Of a stretch of 64,000 nucleotides of DNA, positions 20,662 through 33,995 are shown in pieces (the stretch's first letter is position 1; every line of letters starts with the position of its first letter). The stretch comes from Suillus spraguei. Its lineage: Eukaryota; Basidiomycota; Agaricomycetes; Boletales; Suillaceae. The translations under genes were made by a program, and so were the position numbers. The stretch covers positions 1 to 64,000 of the forward strand of contig JABCPU010000221.1 of the NCBI GenBank assembly GCA_016800925.1, given 5' to 3'. Under the pieces are notes generated by a model, which had not been told where the DNA came from, made no database searches, and worked only from the letters and a program-made list of their open reading frames with translations.

Positions 20662-23600
20662 TGTGGTTCGACCGAGACTATATCAAACACGGAGATGCTT
20701 TCACGACGGTCAGATGGACAAGGGACTCCACTGTAGTTACTGTATTCGGCACATATTAGTCATCTGGAACTTTCCGATCATTCCTTTACCAACTTTATCT
20801 GGTCATTTCTTATCACATCCCACGAGTTGTATTATCTTTGTATGACATCCATATCTCTGCCGCCGCTACCACCACCGTCATTGACTCTACCTGCCCCAAC
20901 CTTTTCCCGCGTTCCTTCATCTCACGCCATCCATCACATGTCACAATCAGATGGCAAAAGATAGATAATTCAAGAGCCGCTATCACATACTTCATTTATC
21001 CCGTTATATTCTCTTTTTTTACATCTCGAAGTTCGGTAGTATGGACGCATATATTGTCCATGCATATATATATCAATCGGAGGTTTTTTCATTCTGTATA
21101 CTTGAGTATAGATAGATGCGTGAAATTCGAATTGTACATTTTGCCAGTTTTGATTTTGTAATTAGCTGGGCGGAGGATTGGTCGAGGTATGTACCGTACG
21201 TACAAGATCAGTACCGTCATCATGATTTTGCGGTATCTCGAACAACTAGCAGATACAGCTTTAGGTGTGCCTTTCCCTCGTCAAGGACATCCGTCCAGAG
21301 ACCTTTTGCTGCCAAGGAAGACCACTAGCACCGTGCGTTTCGCACTGAAGTAATCATGAAAGCGGAAGAACCTCCGTTTGAAGTAGTGCGTGCAGCCCCT
21401 GGATCTTCAAACAGGGAAAAGGAAGAGACGAATATCAGTACAACTGTTGCGCGATCGTTTATTCACTCTGGGACGATGTAGGCTGCGTACCACTATGACT
21501 GTTACCCACTACTCATCCCGTTCTCGTGCTCGTTTGTTTCCTTGTATCCTTGAAAGGTTGGATGCTTGCGTGCGTTTTGAATACGTTGCATGCTATACAC
21601 ACATACGTATATGCTATGCTAGAAGTTTTTCTCGTTGCAATAAGCTGGATACATAACCTATGTTGGAGTTTCGAGGTCGATCGACTCCTAGGGAAGTGGA
21701 CCGACTTACTGAGTTGATTGACTGGCGCGGTACAGGTCACGACCATGCGGTCTCTCTAACTCCTAGCAAGTCAAAAGATGCGCCTGGAAATGTTCACTGT
21801 TTAGGCCATTCGTGCGTGCGTCCCAGACGGAGGTGATGCACGTTCTCTTGGAAAAGTGGTAGCTGTAACAGGTATCGAGATAGCCCGTGGCGCTCTAGTA
21901 TAAAACAGGGATAGGGACGACTCTCAGTGGGACAATTACAGAATCCTTGAAGTAAACTGTTCGTAGTATCCTAGTGTCATGATTTGTCGATAGCAGTGAT
22001 CTCGGATTCTCAGTTAGGACGTATTACCGAAACCTGTATTCCGGTCATCTAGTAAATTTGTTGGATTGGGCTGCAACGTGTAGTCAGCTCAAATTCGGGA
22101 TTACTAAGCAAATAGTGACGCTGCCGCGTTGTCTTCCTTGCTGACTAGTACTTGAGCGATCGACCCCGGGCACCACGGCAGTAGCCTGCTTTTCACCGCC
22201 ATGCCGAGCACACTGTCAGGTCCATCTTATAATTCCTTTCCTCCAGAGATAACTCTGAACGTATCGGCTAGCTATCATTCGACACGATCATCGATTTTCT
22301 CTGGGCGCAACGGTATGTTTGGAAAGCAAGGCCCAGCAGGCCAAAGACTCTGCTGCTCATCAATTGGTCTTTCATTCACGAACGATCATATGTACTTATG
22401 ACTAATGTCTTTTCCAGCGTGTTTTCCCTATTTGCTGTGTTGTTCTTGTATCCCTATTTTGATCCTAATAAGTCGTGTCTCACAGCTCTCAGATCTCGGC
22501 CTCGGTCACTTGGGTGCCTTAGGAAGTACTGCAGCCTCTGAAGTACAGGTCTGTTCTTCTAGCATTCGATCATGCTTCGTCACCAGAAAACTGTCCTTTA
22601 TGATCCTTTATGCAGAACTTCCGAGTTTGTCATCTTGTTGATATCCCGATTCGCTGGCAATCAGAGTTTCCGATTTGCCGGCTTGAAAAACGTTTGCCGT
22701 AGTTTGCGCGAGTCATGCACACCTTGAGAGCGCAAGTTCTAACCTCATTCTAGCGTCACGCCGCGGCTGTCGCTGGCTCTCTTGATATCACTCTACCATT
22801 TCAATTTTCCACGGCTCCGAAGAGTTTACGGTGGATCATGGGATTGAATGTGCGGCATACCTTACAAGGTGACTTGCATCTATTCTTAATGCCACTACCT
22901 TAGCCTTTGCTAATGGGCGTTCCATGCGCTTGCTATGAACGAGTTCAGTACACTGTCACTGGACGATAAGTTGCTGTGAATGCTTCGCGTGAAAATCAGG
23001 TTTGTGTATCAGGGTTAATGTGATGTCATCGATAAGTTGACGCAATGTTCAGCATTTGGTGCCATCATATTTGCAATAGGGTATAGGAGTATGAACTCAT
23101 GGCGTCCACTCTCAGAGATTTGGTATTACCTGCGCCTCACGGCCCAAGGGGTGTTATTTTTATTTGGACTCGTCTGTGCCACTGTAAGTCAAACATGGAA
23201 AAATCGTTTGCTTGTACCAGAACTTTCCAGCAATCTGTAAGTGCTTCGTGGCAAAGGAACACAAAGATTGAATGGCTAGGCACGACGATGACTTTTACTG
23301 GTTCTACAATAATATTACCGGATCTCTCAATGTACATCCCTCCAAAAACTATATATGGCGTGCAGATATATTCTCACATGACCAGGCACTGACCTGCGGT
23401 GACGATCATTAGGGCAGTACCCTATGTAGCGTAGCCTCGGCGATTCCTTTCTCTTCGCAAGCCATGAATGCCTAGCGTGAGGCATGCCCCTACCAGTCCG
23501 CCGTTCCCGTCGGTCGCTGCACCAACTTTCTTTCCGGCGAGATGAGTTGAAAACGGACAGCTTGTCACAGGATCTCGAAAACTGGTAGTAGTAGCCTCAT

Positions 23601-24178
23601 TATCTTGTGCTTAACAACTAATCGTATATCAACTCGTAAATCATCAGGAAAGCATTAACCGCTACAGAACATTACAGGGTGTTACAGAGTGCTTTGTAAC
23701 GCTCTATGACGAATTACGTTTTCCTGATGATCGATCATGTCCAGGAAAGCGCATGCGTCGCCACTTACGCGTTCACGGCATCTCATGCAATAGGAATCGG
23801 ACAACTTGAACTTGAGGGTGACTCAAAGGGAGGACTGCGTGTTATTTTTATAGTAGCTACACATAGACGCCACTCAGTGGGAACTGGCGATCACTCGGGT
23901 CCCGGGCTATAGTCATGAAACCCACGGGTGGAGCCAAATATGGCTATCTCGTGGTGGCTGTACAGGCTGTAGTCGGATTTCCGGTGTTCGGGAAATGGGA
24001 CCTAGTCACAAGAGTCAGTAGTAATACTAACGCGTTGACTCGGCTTGATGCGTCGGATATTAATATGTTTCGCCTGATACAGCTTGCAACACCATATATA
24101 AAAGCCATCCGTCCGTTAATTTTACTGGTAGTCACTTCCACCTTCCACTGATGTCCATTCTCGGCATGCGCCGTGGGG
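20662..24178. other. Intergenic region, no gene recognised
   Basis: 3.5 kb with only short chance open frames. I see no conserved domain and no tRNA. One possible small palindromic element lies at 23641-23733. The last few hundred bases before 24179 presumably hold the ABC transporter promoter. Confidence 0.6.
23641..23733. repeat. Short inverted-repeat element (93 bp)
   Basis: TCATCAGGAAA at 23641-23651 is matched by its inverse TTTCCTGATGA at 23723-23733. The interior is rich in GTTACA/TGTAAC motifs. It could be a small foldback element or a chance hairpin. No clear target duplication. Confidence 0.4.
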
Positions 24179-27100
24179 ATGACCCCTCTCCCCTTAGCTT
24201 ACAACCCTGATACTAGTGCACCATCACATGATGAACTCCATACCAGCAAACACCACGCTCTGGACGTAAAGAACACCCTTGAGACACTTCCCAATGAACC
24301 CAAGTCTAGCAAAAGTTCTGTTTCAACTATGGTCGGAACTGACAGTTTCAACTTCGAAAAACATCTCAAGGACCTGATAAGGCGGTAAGTCTAGGAAATT
24401 TTGATTAAGACCTGGCTGTGACCGACAAAATTTTAGACGTGATGAGGAAGAAATCAAGTCGCGTGAGCTCGGTGTCGTGTTCAATGACCTCCGCGTGGTA
24501 GGCATGGGTGCGAGAACATCACTACAACCGACCATGGGGTCCTTATTTAGCCCAACATCACTCTTGCGCACGATTAGTGAGGTTCGTCATCCACCTGTGC
24601 GGGATATATTGTCAGGCTTCGAAGGCGTCGTGGCACCTGGCGAAATGCTACGTGAGCATATCCAAATACTATCGCTGTTTGTATCCCGTTAAACTTTGTT
24701 CTTTCAGTCGTTCTTGGTAAACCTGGGTCAGGATGCAGCACCTTCCTTAAGACCCTTGCCAACCAGCGCGGGGAATATCATGCTGTTGAAGGGGAGGTTT
24801 CCTATGATTCATTTACCCCTCAAGATATAAATAATCATTACCGCGGAGATGTCATTTATTGCCCGGAGGACGACATTCACTTTCCTACCTTGACAGTGGA
24901 GGAAACATTATCTTTTGCCATAAAGACTCGCACACCTCAAACCCGCTTCGCCAATCAATCCAGGAAGCAATTTAATGCCGAATTTTTGGATGTTCTCCTG
25001 AGAATTTTCGGCCTCAGGCACGCTCGAAAAACTGTCGTCGGCGATGCTGCGATTCGTGGCGTTTCTGGTGGAGAGAAGAAGCGTGTTTCTATTGCGGAGG
25101 CACTGTCGTGCAGAAGTATGATTGGTGCATGGGACAAGTGAGGCTCTACAGTATATGATAAATAATTCCGGCATTAATTTTGCACTTTAGTTCCACTCGC
25201 GGTCTCGATGCCTCTACCGCACTTGAGTTTGTTCAAGCTTTGCGTCTAGGCACTGATATCGCACATTTAACAACCATTGTGTCCATTTACCAAGCCGGGG
25301 AGCAATTGTATGAGCTCTTCGACAAGGTATGTGTCATTGCTGAAGGTCGGATGGCCTATTTCGGGCCGGCCGGAGCCGCACGCCAATATTTTATCGACAT
25401 GGGCTACGAGCCTTATAATAGGCAAACTACAGCAGATTTCCTTGTTAGCGGTGCGTTTTATTGCTTCTTTCATCTCTCGCTTGGGTTCCTGATCATCGAC
25501 GTCATTAGTCACCGACCCAATTGGCCGAAATATTAGGTCAGGATTTGAAGGCATAGTTCCCAGAACGGCCTCGGAGATGGCCGCTCATTTCCGGGCGTCT
25601 CAACTTGGCCACCTCAATCGTCAGGCAATTGACGACTATCGGGCACTTCATGTTGCCAATCCTGACCGCAAAGCTGCATACCGGATGAGTGCAGTCATGG
25701 AGCATTCCAATCATGCACCAAAGAACAACTCGTACACCATCTCTATTCCTATGCAAGTTAGGGCTGTGATGGTTCGTCGTATGCAAATCATCAAGGGCGA
25801 CTTGTCTGCGCAGGTGGTGCAGTTATGGTGCGTTTTGATAGGATATTCACCGTGCAACGTTCTGACTCCACTTTACCACCACTTAGTGCCCAGATCTTCC
25901 AAGGTATTATCATGGGCGCAGTCTTTTTGAAATTGCCTGATGCGACCTCGGGCTTTTTCTCTAGAGGAGGTATTTTATTCTTGTGAGTGTCTTGTGCTGC
26001 TATGCAACTGGACGATCTGACACCACCTAGCGCTCTCTTCTTTGGCGCAATATCCGCAATGGCAGAAATTCCTGCCCTGTTTGCCCAGCGCCCTATCATA
26101 TTACGCCACCATAAAGCGGCGATGTACTACCCCTTCATTGAAGCTTTTGCGCATACAGTGGTAGACATCCCAATTACATTTATCATCCAATCTGTTTTCT
26201 GCATCATTCTTTACTTCATGGTCGGTCTTCAAAGAACAGTATCCCAGTTCTTGTGAGTGCATGTCGTACTGTGTCTCTATCTGAAGTGCCATTGACTGAT
26301 ATTGGTCTACAGTATATTTTTCTTGGTAGTCTTCACTATGACCATTACGATGAAGGCGTTCTTCAGGACGCTCGCGGCCAGTTTCAAGGATGGGTCCGGT
26401 GCAACGTCCATGGCCGGCATCTCTGTACTGATCGTTTCCCTGTACACTGGTTACACCATTCCTCGCCCAAGTATTCCAGGCGGCCTGAGATGGATAACGT
26501 ATCTTAACGTGAGCTTGTTTTTTTCTCTGTTCATCATCTGAGCTAAATCGTTCCATGAAGCCTCTTCGTTACGGCTTCGAAGCCATCCTGACAAACGAGT
26601 TTCACACACTAAACGCTACTTGCAGCACTCTTGTTCCCCAAGGTCCGGGATACGAGAATGTTTCTTTGGCAAACCAGGTTTGCACGACTGTCGGGTCCCT
26701 ACCTGATATGGCCACCGTAGACGGTAATGATTTTGTGTACTTGTCATACGGCTACTCGTATAGTGATCTGTGGGAGGCAAGTTACTTATCTCATCAATCC
26801 TCTTGAGCGCTGAGATCTTATACTCTGCAGAACTACGGCATCATCATTGTCTTTGGAGTTGGCTTCTTTTTGCTCCTACTCATCGCCGCGGAGTACAACA
26901 CGAAGTCCGCATTTGATTCCGCGGTGACTCTCTTCAAACAAGGAACTCGTGCAATAGAAGTTGTCCCCACTGCGCAAGATGAAGAGAAATCCAGTAATCT
27001 ATCCTCTCACACACCATCTTTGGACGGCGCCTCTCCGACTGCAGGTGCACCTGCGGTCTCACTTGAGAAGCCGGCAACCGATGAAGTATTTACCTGGCAG

Positions 27101-29490
27101 CACATTCAATATGTCGTATCGGTGTCTGGCGGAGAACGGCGCTTGCTCGACGATGTGTCTGGGTACGTTGTACCAGGAAAACTAACAGCCCTCATGGGTG
27201 AATCTGGCGCTGGAAAGGTTTGTTATATATCTATCTATTTTCAGGACTCTTCGTTCAACTTTTTATCACAGACAACATTACTCAATGTTTTGGCTCAACG
27301 GGTCGATGTTGGAGTTGTCATGGGAGATCGGTTTGTCAACGGGCAGCCCCTTCCCGCAGACTTCCAGGCTCAGACGTGAGTGAACTTACTACTAGTCAAG
27401 ATCATCTGTTGATATTATTTGCAGCGGTTATTGCCAACAAATGGACACTCACTTACCAGAAACGACCGTTCGCGAGGCACTTCTGTTCTCCGCTCGCCTA
27501 CGACAATCCGAGTCTGTTCCATCTGCGGAACTTGAATCATAGTATGTTCACATCTATTCACCCTTCGAATATGACTGAGTGTTGTGATAGCGTCGACAAA
27601 TGCCTTATCATGTGCGGCCTTGAAAATTATGCTGATGCTATCGTTGGATCACTGGGTGTTGAGCATCGCAAGCGTACTACCATCGGGGTTGAGCTCGCAG
27701 CAAAGGTACGTCTTTTGGAGTCATATTTTTATGCCGTGCTGACAGTCTTAAAGCCAAAACTGCTTTTATTCCTTGATGAGCCAACGTCCGGCCTCGATTC
27801 CCAATCCGCGTGGGCAATCATGAAGTTCCTTCGTGAGTTGGCAGACAATGGACAGGCCATTCTTTGCACGTGAGTATGTTATATCTAGGGTTTTAATGCG
27901 ATGCTTAATTGTTACAACCAGAATTCATCAACCCTCTGCCGAGCTCTTTCAGCTGTTTGACAGGCTACTACTTCTGCGCAAGGGAGGTCAGACCGTTTAC
28001 TTCGGTGATATCGGCGATAGATCCTCGATTATGTTGAATTACTTTGAGCGCAACGGAGCTGATCACTGTGATGCCGATGCTAATCCGTAAGTTACATCGT
28101 CTATATCTATGAAATGTCTTTCATGTCTGTATGCAAGTGCTGAGTATATGCTGGATACCATCGGGGCTGGCGCAACCGCATCTGCCTCTGTCGACTGGCA
28201 TGAGATTTGGAAGAAATCTCCGGAAGCCGCTGGACTTCAAGAGCAGATCGGACGGATACACGTTGAAGGTCGGCACGGCCATCAATTAAGACGGAACGTC
28301 AATCTGAATTTGCCACCTCATGGATTCACCAAGCTGTTATCCTTACGCAGCGCAACTTCCTTGCGTACTGGCGTAACCCAACGTACCTCCTCGCGAAGAT
28401 CGTCCTCAACATCGCGGGTGGTTTGCTCATTGGGTTTACTTTTTACAAATCAAAGGATACCTTGCAAGGGACGCAAAACAAGCTTTTTGTGCGTTTCTTC
28501 CATGCCCGCTCTTGAATCGTTCACTAATTTAAGTGCAGTCGATCTTCATGGGAACCATCATGTGTGTTCCATAACTCAGCAAATCCAATCCGTCTACATC
28601 AGTATTCGCTCTATTTATGAAATTCGCGAGCGACCAAGCAGAATGTACAGTTGGACTGCACTCGTTACATCGCTGGTCCTGGTTGAGATTCCATGGAACA
28701 TCTTGTGCTCATCGCTGTTTTTCCTGTGTTGGTACTGGACGGTCGGCTTCGACACCGATCGAGGGGGCTACACATACTTGATGTATGGAGTCGTGTTCCC
28801 CCTCTATTACACCACCATTGCAGAGGCGGTCGGAGCCATGGCACCCAGTGCAGTAATCGCAGCGCTGTTGTTCAGCACGTTATTTTCATTCGTCGTCATC
28901 TTGTGAGTTCAACTAGCTTCTTTTACCGGTTCATTCGCTAACACCTCTGAAGTAACGGTGTTATGCAGCCTTTCCGTGCGTTGGGTTGGTGGCAATGGAT
29001 GTACAGGGTATCCCCATTCACGTACCTTGTTGAAGGCCTATTGGGTCAAGGTTAGTGCATGCTCTCTTTCGTTTGACCTTTACTGAGGCCCCCTCCAGCT
29101 ATTGGTGGCCAGTTGATCAATTGCGCGTCAACTGAATTAGTGCAGCTCGATCCTCCCAACGGACTCAGTTGCGCGACGTATATGGATCCATTTATATCTT
29201 ATGGTGGAGGCTACATCACAAACCCTAACGCGACGACTCAATGCCTATACTGCCCTTACCGCACCACCGATGAGTTCATGTACAGCAATTTCAATATCTT
29301 GTATTCTCATCGCTGGCGAAATTGGGCATCATACTGGGCACTGTTGTGTTCAATGTGCGTTCCTTTTTATCTCACTGCTCTGCATGCGCTCATTGGTCTT
29401 AACTTTCAGGTATTTGCCATATTCGCGTTCACATATATATTCCGCATCCGGAAGGGTAATATATTCAGTCTTTTTAGAGGACGGAGATAG
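24179..29490 (+). CDS. PDR-type (ABCG) full-size ABC transporter, about 19 exons
   Basis: Membrane pump of the pleiotropic drug resistance type, two repeats of nucleotide-binding domain then six helices. From ATG 24179 ([15 protein letters not shown]). Introns seen include 24385-24436, 24652-24707, 25138-25190, 25451-25508, 25828-25886, 25983-26030, 26253-26312, 26509-26560, 26777-26830 (GC..AG), 27218-27271, 27376-27424, 27542-27590, 27706-27753, 27870-27921, 28087-28137, 28489-28538, 28903-28952 and 29051-29098. NBD1: Walker A variant GKPGSGCST, signature [14 protein letters not shown], degenerate Walker [12 protein letters not shown], all typical of PDR pumps. NBD2: [39 protein letters not shown]. 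Transmembrane parts end RIRKGNIF. Two single-base frameshifts (about 28265-28280 and 28570) fall in the second half. Substrate unknown. Confidence 0.88.
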
Positions 29491-30159
29491 ACATCATACC
29501 ATTACATTTCCAAGCTCGTGCATTTAAAGGCATAATTGGACTATCTATCTATGAGTATCTATAATGTATTAGAAGACACTGCTTCAAGAGCCATTCGAGC
29601 TCAAGAAGCATTAATTGAACGAACAGTTTACGAGATACTAGTGTGTTTATCACTCGTTCATATCAGTAATAACGTACGCGTAACAGCTTGGGTGAATAAA
29701 TAGGTAATCATGCATAGGAGAATGCACTGCACAACTTGCGAATCACGGTATCGATAAAATCCTCACTTCTCTTTCCTCCCTTTCTGTAATTCCGTCCTTG
29801 CAATGGGCATATCTAAAGTGCACCTTGATTGACAACAACTACTTGTCCAATGTCACGAGGCACAAAAACAGCACGTGATTCTGCTGGGCCATCAGTGAGC
29901 GCATCCATCGAAAGTCACAACTTTGTTATAACGTTAACGGGAGGTAGGCTTGATGAGGAGGTATTGGGAAAATGCTAAACAAGAACTTTGGTAAATATTC
30001 TGATCGACAAAAACACGACAAAGTACACGAAAATGAGTGCAAGAATATCAGAGTCATTTTTGCAACAGGATATCATGAAAGAGGATCGTAGATCAACAAC
30101 TTGTGAATATGTACCAGAACAACAACAATACGACGTAGAACTACACACAGATATGAATG
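29491..30159. other. Intergenic, nothing recognised
   Basis: AT-rich stretch after the ABC transporter stop. It should hold that gene's 3' end. No domain or RNA gene seen. Confidence 0.6.
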
Positions 30160-32610
30160 AAAGCCATCCTTTATTAGAGCGGCACTTTCGTCTTTACGTG
30201 CGTAGCACGGTTGAGTGCCCAGGCCGCCTTCGTACAGTCCATGACACCATATTCTCATAGAAAGCTTTGACAATGTGTTTTGAAACAGAACCATCGACCT
30301 CCCACAGCGTGCCAACGACGCTCTTGGAAACCAGCTGCGAGGTGAATAACTTCGTCAGGTGAATAACTTGTCAGGCGTCTCCTCGTCGCTGATGGCGGTA
30401 TGTCATACTGATAAGAATGCGAACTCGGCGTGCGTAATGTATCTCTGCTCGCTGTCGACAGTCAAGAGTGCCTTGCCTTTCCCTACACTCGGTTGACCCT
30501 GTCCAATTGGTACCAAAGCCGAGAGTGTCAGTGTATAAGAGCAGATGTGGGCCTCCAGGCATGGCTTCTTAGAGCGATCTGCATGGAGAGGAATGGAGGT
30601 GAAAGCTGCAGTTACACAGCCAGGTTCGAGAGTGGCACTCTAGTTTGAGAACGTAGTTGAGTACGTTGACGGTGGGCAGCATGATCTTGTCCCATAATAT
30701 CCGCGAGAGTACCATTAGATCCGTCCTCGACTCCGCTGGGTTCATCTGACATACTTATCGTATTGCTCTGGTGAAGCGATCCTTGAGAATCTTCAGATCT
30801 GCGATAGTGACAGACAAGGGAACATAGTGGTGGTCTCCTGATATCGGGCCGATGATGACACTGAACGAGTATGGACCCGCAATGAGGATAGTGACCGGGC
30901 CATGACGTACTGCCACTTGTAGGTCCTTGTGTAGGATGGAGCAGTGACTAGTATGAGAACAGTCGAAGATCACGTATCTTAGCTGCCGCAGCTTCCTATT
31001 ACCTTGCAAGTCTCCTATATTGTGTTGCTGCCCGATCAGTAGCAGCTCTGTAGATAATGATTACAATACTCAAGGTGGCATCGGAAACGAGCTTGGTCAG
31101 CTCCAAATAATTGTGCGCCAGTATCGGATATGCTGACTCGAGGTCTTCAACTGAAATCTTGAGTCGAGATGTCAGCGACTACTGCTGGCCACGGCCTTGC
31201 TCCACAAGTTCCACTGCCTCTCATAGATTGTCCCCGTAGATGGCACATGAGGCTGCATCTATAGGCAGTCTTGAGATATCACAAGACATCGCAGCAGCTT
31301 CACACCGTGAAGTTGGCGATGATCGTGTTGCCAAATGACATCCAGAAGTTCAAAAAATGTAGAGTAGGCCTCCAGTGCGGAGTCATGACCACATTGCTTC
31401 GCTGTATGAATCCAATTAGAGGCTTGAATGGTGCGTTCTGGGAATCCTTGAGTGGGGTGTTGCGATGCCAGTCTAAATTTCTCTATAATGAGTGATAAAT
31501 CAGCAGGGTCGTGCAACGAGATAAATAGGCCTTCTGCAGCCACACGAAACTGAAATGCCTGTGTAGAGTAAAGACAGCAAAGCGCCGAGCTTAAATTGTA
31601 AAGAGTTGTATGGCGTCCCGGATTATCGAGCTGCTGTAACCGAAGGAATTCACGACATCGATCAATGGCCTCAAGAATCCTCGTTGACATCCAATTCGCC
31701 ATATCTCTTTTGGAGTGCGAGGGCAAGATCGTTAAACGGGGTGTGACAACTTGGATGCCCAGGTGCGTACAAAGCCAGTGCCTCGCGAAAGAGGTTGACA
31801 GCTCGAGTGATGTCATCAATGTCGCCGCTTGTGCTGAAACGGGTGACGAGGGCGGCGCCTAGCACATCCAACTGAAAATACTGTACTGCACGGATCAGGC
31901 GAGAGACCATTTTGCATGTCACGTATTTGGCAAGTCGCGCGTGGCCCGTATCTGCGTCTCGAGCAATCTTGCAGTCTATGAGGGACTGCTTCCGTATTCT
32001 TTCAGCAGGACAGATAATAGCGCCACTCACACCAAACAGCGAGCAATTTTGATTGTTGTAAGGACATACAATGGCGGCCTTTGGTGCGAGGAAGGGGTGT
32101 ACACACGCACTGGTGGAAATGATGAATATATAAGATATTAGTGTAGGTGCAAGTATGTCACTCGCCGAATGGCTCATCTCCATGATCAAGTAGCTCATCC
32201 ACGACATTTAAAGTTTTCCGATGACCTCTTCACTGCCTAGCCTTCGACCAAGCTCATAGGATGCCCTAATCTCCTGTGATAATGCAGGTGAGGTATGTGA
32301 TGATCTATGAACCGAATATCAGTTCTCGTAACGGGTCAACATGGACTTTACAGGCCCCAACTCCCGATTCTTCCAATGATATGACACTGATGGCCGATTT
32401 CCAGCGTCTCCTAGAGTCGATATTGATGGAGATGTAGATTGACAGAGGACATGCGCCACGAGGGGACTCGAATATTCTTTCCGCTGATGGCTATAGAGTG
32501 TGTGTGAGGATCATGAAAGAGATAGTAAGGTAATATGGGAGGACTCGTTTCAAGTCTAATACATCTGCGTCTTGAACGACTAGGTATGATGCTAGAATGG
32601 AGCAAAATGA
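30160..32610 (-). pseudogene. CHAT-TPR protein copy A, degenerate
   Basis: Minus strand, right to left: a first exon containing VVDELLDHGDEPFGE near 32160-32205, a splice to 32105, then TPR-like helices (DDITRAVNLFREALALY, TPFNDLALALQKRYGELDV, about 31690-31840), a frameshift near 31683, more TPRs (EAIDRCREFLRLQQL), FPERTIQASNWIHTAKQCG, and a C-terminal CHAT (caspase-like) domain from about 31010 (GPVTILIAGPYSFSVIIG). In the CHAT part the segment with the catalytic histidine is missing, and the codon at the catalytic cysteine position is TGA (30403-30405, just before HTAISDEETPD). EVIHLAAGFQ follows in another frame. The protein is dead as a protease. Confidence 0.75.
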
Positions 32611-33574
32611 TAGGATCGAAGATCGGCTAACTTAGTGGGAGGTGTTTCCAGGTAGTAACCAAGCGTTAAGAATATGCGCTAAAGACATTGCAACAAGACT
32701 TATAAAACAGAAGGCCGAGCTTCGATATTCTCCATGTGTTCAAGTTGTGTATCTATCGATGGACGATGATGGTGGATCATTGATGAGTCGTGACGGTTCG
32801 ATTTGCCGACGGCCTGCCGCGTGTGACAAAACCACTAACCAGGCCACCGGGGAGATGCACAACAAGGGTACGCTCTGCCCTTCTACATAGTGTTTTATGT
32901 TCTGATAGAGTACATATGACCACCCTCTGGCTCTCAGCGAAATTACTCCACATATCTGACACCAAATGTGAGTTTCATTAAGCTGTACCCCGCTTATTAT
33001 GCATCTTGCGACTACATCAGGATCCATCATGACACGGATCACATCAAGCTCAGCCATCGGTAGCATGGTGATATTTACGGTCTCTCCTAAATAGGTTCCC
33101 AGCTCATCCATAAAATAGATAATAATGCATGCGCTCGAAACTCGGCTTTTTCACTGCTCGAGCGAACTTCGATATGATCACAGTGGCCAGGAATTTGCAA
33201 TTGTCTTTCTTTCTCAATGCAAAGGCAGGATAATAGCGAATTTATGGTCACCAGTACATCTGTAGTGCGTGCTGTCTAAACTGCTTTTTCCTGGTCTACC
33301 TAAGTCCTAATGGTTCAGCGTCGACGGTGACATTCTGGGTAGCTTATCCTGATCCATTCTTAAACCCGCTCATGTAGACCTATGATTTTATTGATTCACC
33401 TCACGAAGAGGTAATATCCTTGTTCCACGATACGCCTTGCTTTGGATATTGATCATATTGTGTTTGAAGTGGACGTTCCTACTCCAGTCGCGTTTGACGA
33501 AGACAAAAGGGGTTTATATCATTGCGCAATATCTCCCATTTGTCCTTATCGTCACGGAAGTATGAGTATGTCGT
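32611..33574. other. Region between CHAT-TPR copies, no gene recognised
   Basis: An open minus-strand frame of 123 codons (32740-33111) has no motif I know. It has no paralogue elsewhere in the window. It may be chance. Confidence 0.5.
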
Positions 33575-33970
33575 ATGTTCATTCCCAACAATGCACATCT
33601 CCCCGATGATAAATTGATATGCTTTGTTGCAATGACCTTAGTCCTAAACGAGAACACCAAGATATGTATGTGCAACAGACTCCCACCGATAACGACCCTT
33701 ACCGTATTACTTCGCCAGAAATGCCAGATATTGAGCGATATTTCCTTATGTACGCACACAGTACATGCTGCATGTACATCCTTACTGAGAATTTCTCTTT
33801 CCTCTCACAGCTTTTGGAGTGATATCACTCACTTTTTCTCAATGCATCTCTCCTTAGCCTGCGATGTAGATATTCTCCTGATCAGATTTACTCAGGCTTT
33901 TTTATTCTTAGAACGTATGCACTCTGAAACAGTAAAATCGTACTCGTAGTCGTGCTGGCACAACACTTGA
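33575..33970 (+). pseudogene. DUF6533-type fragment related to 20060-20661
   Basis: The + strand here matches the minus strand of the 20060-20300 region: PTDNDPYRITSPEMPDIERY corresponds to STEDDTYCMISLEMSDMEQY there. After a longer gap CTCCTGATCAGATTTAC leads into FILRTYAL-like sequence (about 33880-33930). The frame is broken. It is a diverged partial copy of the same membrane-protein gene on the opposite strand. Confidence 0.5.
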
Positions 33971-33995
33971 TATCAGTCAATCGCTGTTTAACTAA

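Noticed and set aside
29355..29409. Possible last intron in the ABC transporter
   Set aside because: Good GT and AG signals, but removing 55 nt shifts out of the frame that gives the expected hydrophobic C-terminus; the uninterrupted frame fits better.
32740..33111. 123-codon minus-strand frame between the CHAT-TPR copies
   Set aside because: No motif, no splice context and no paralogue. I could not support it as a gene.
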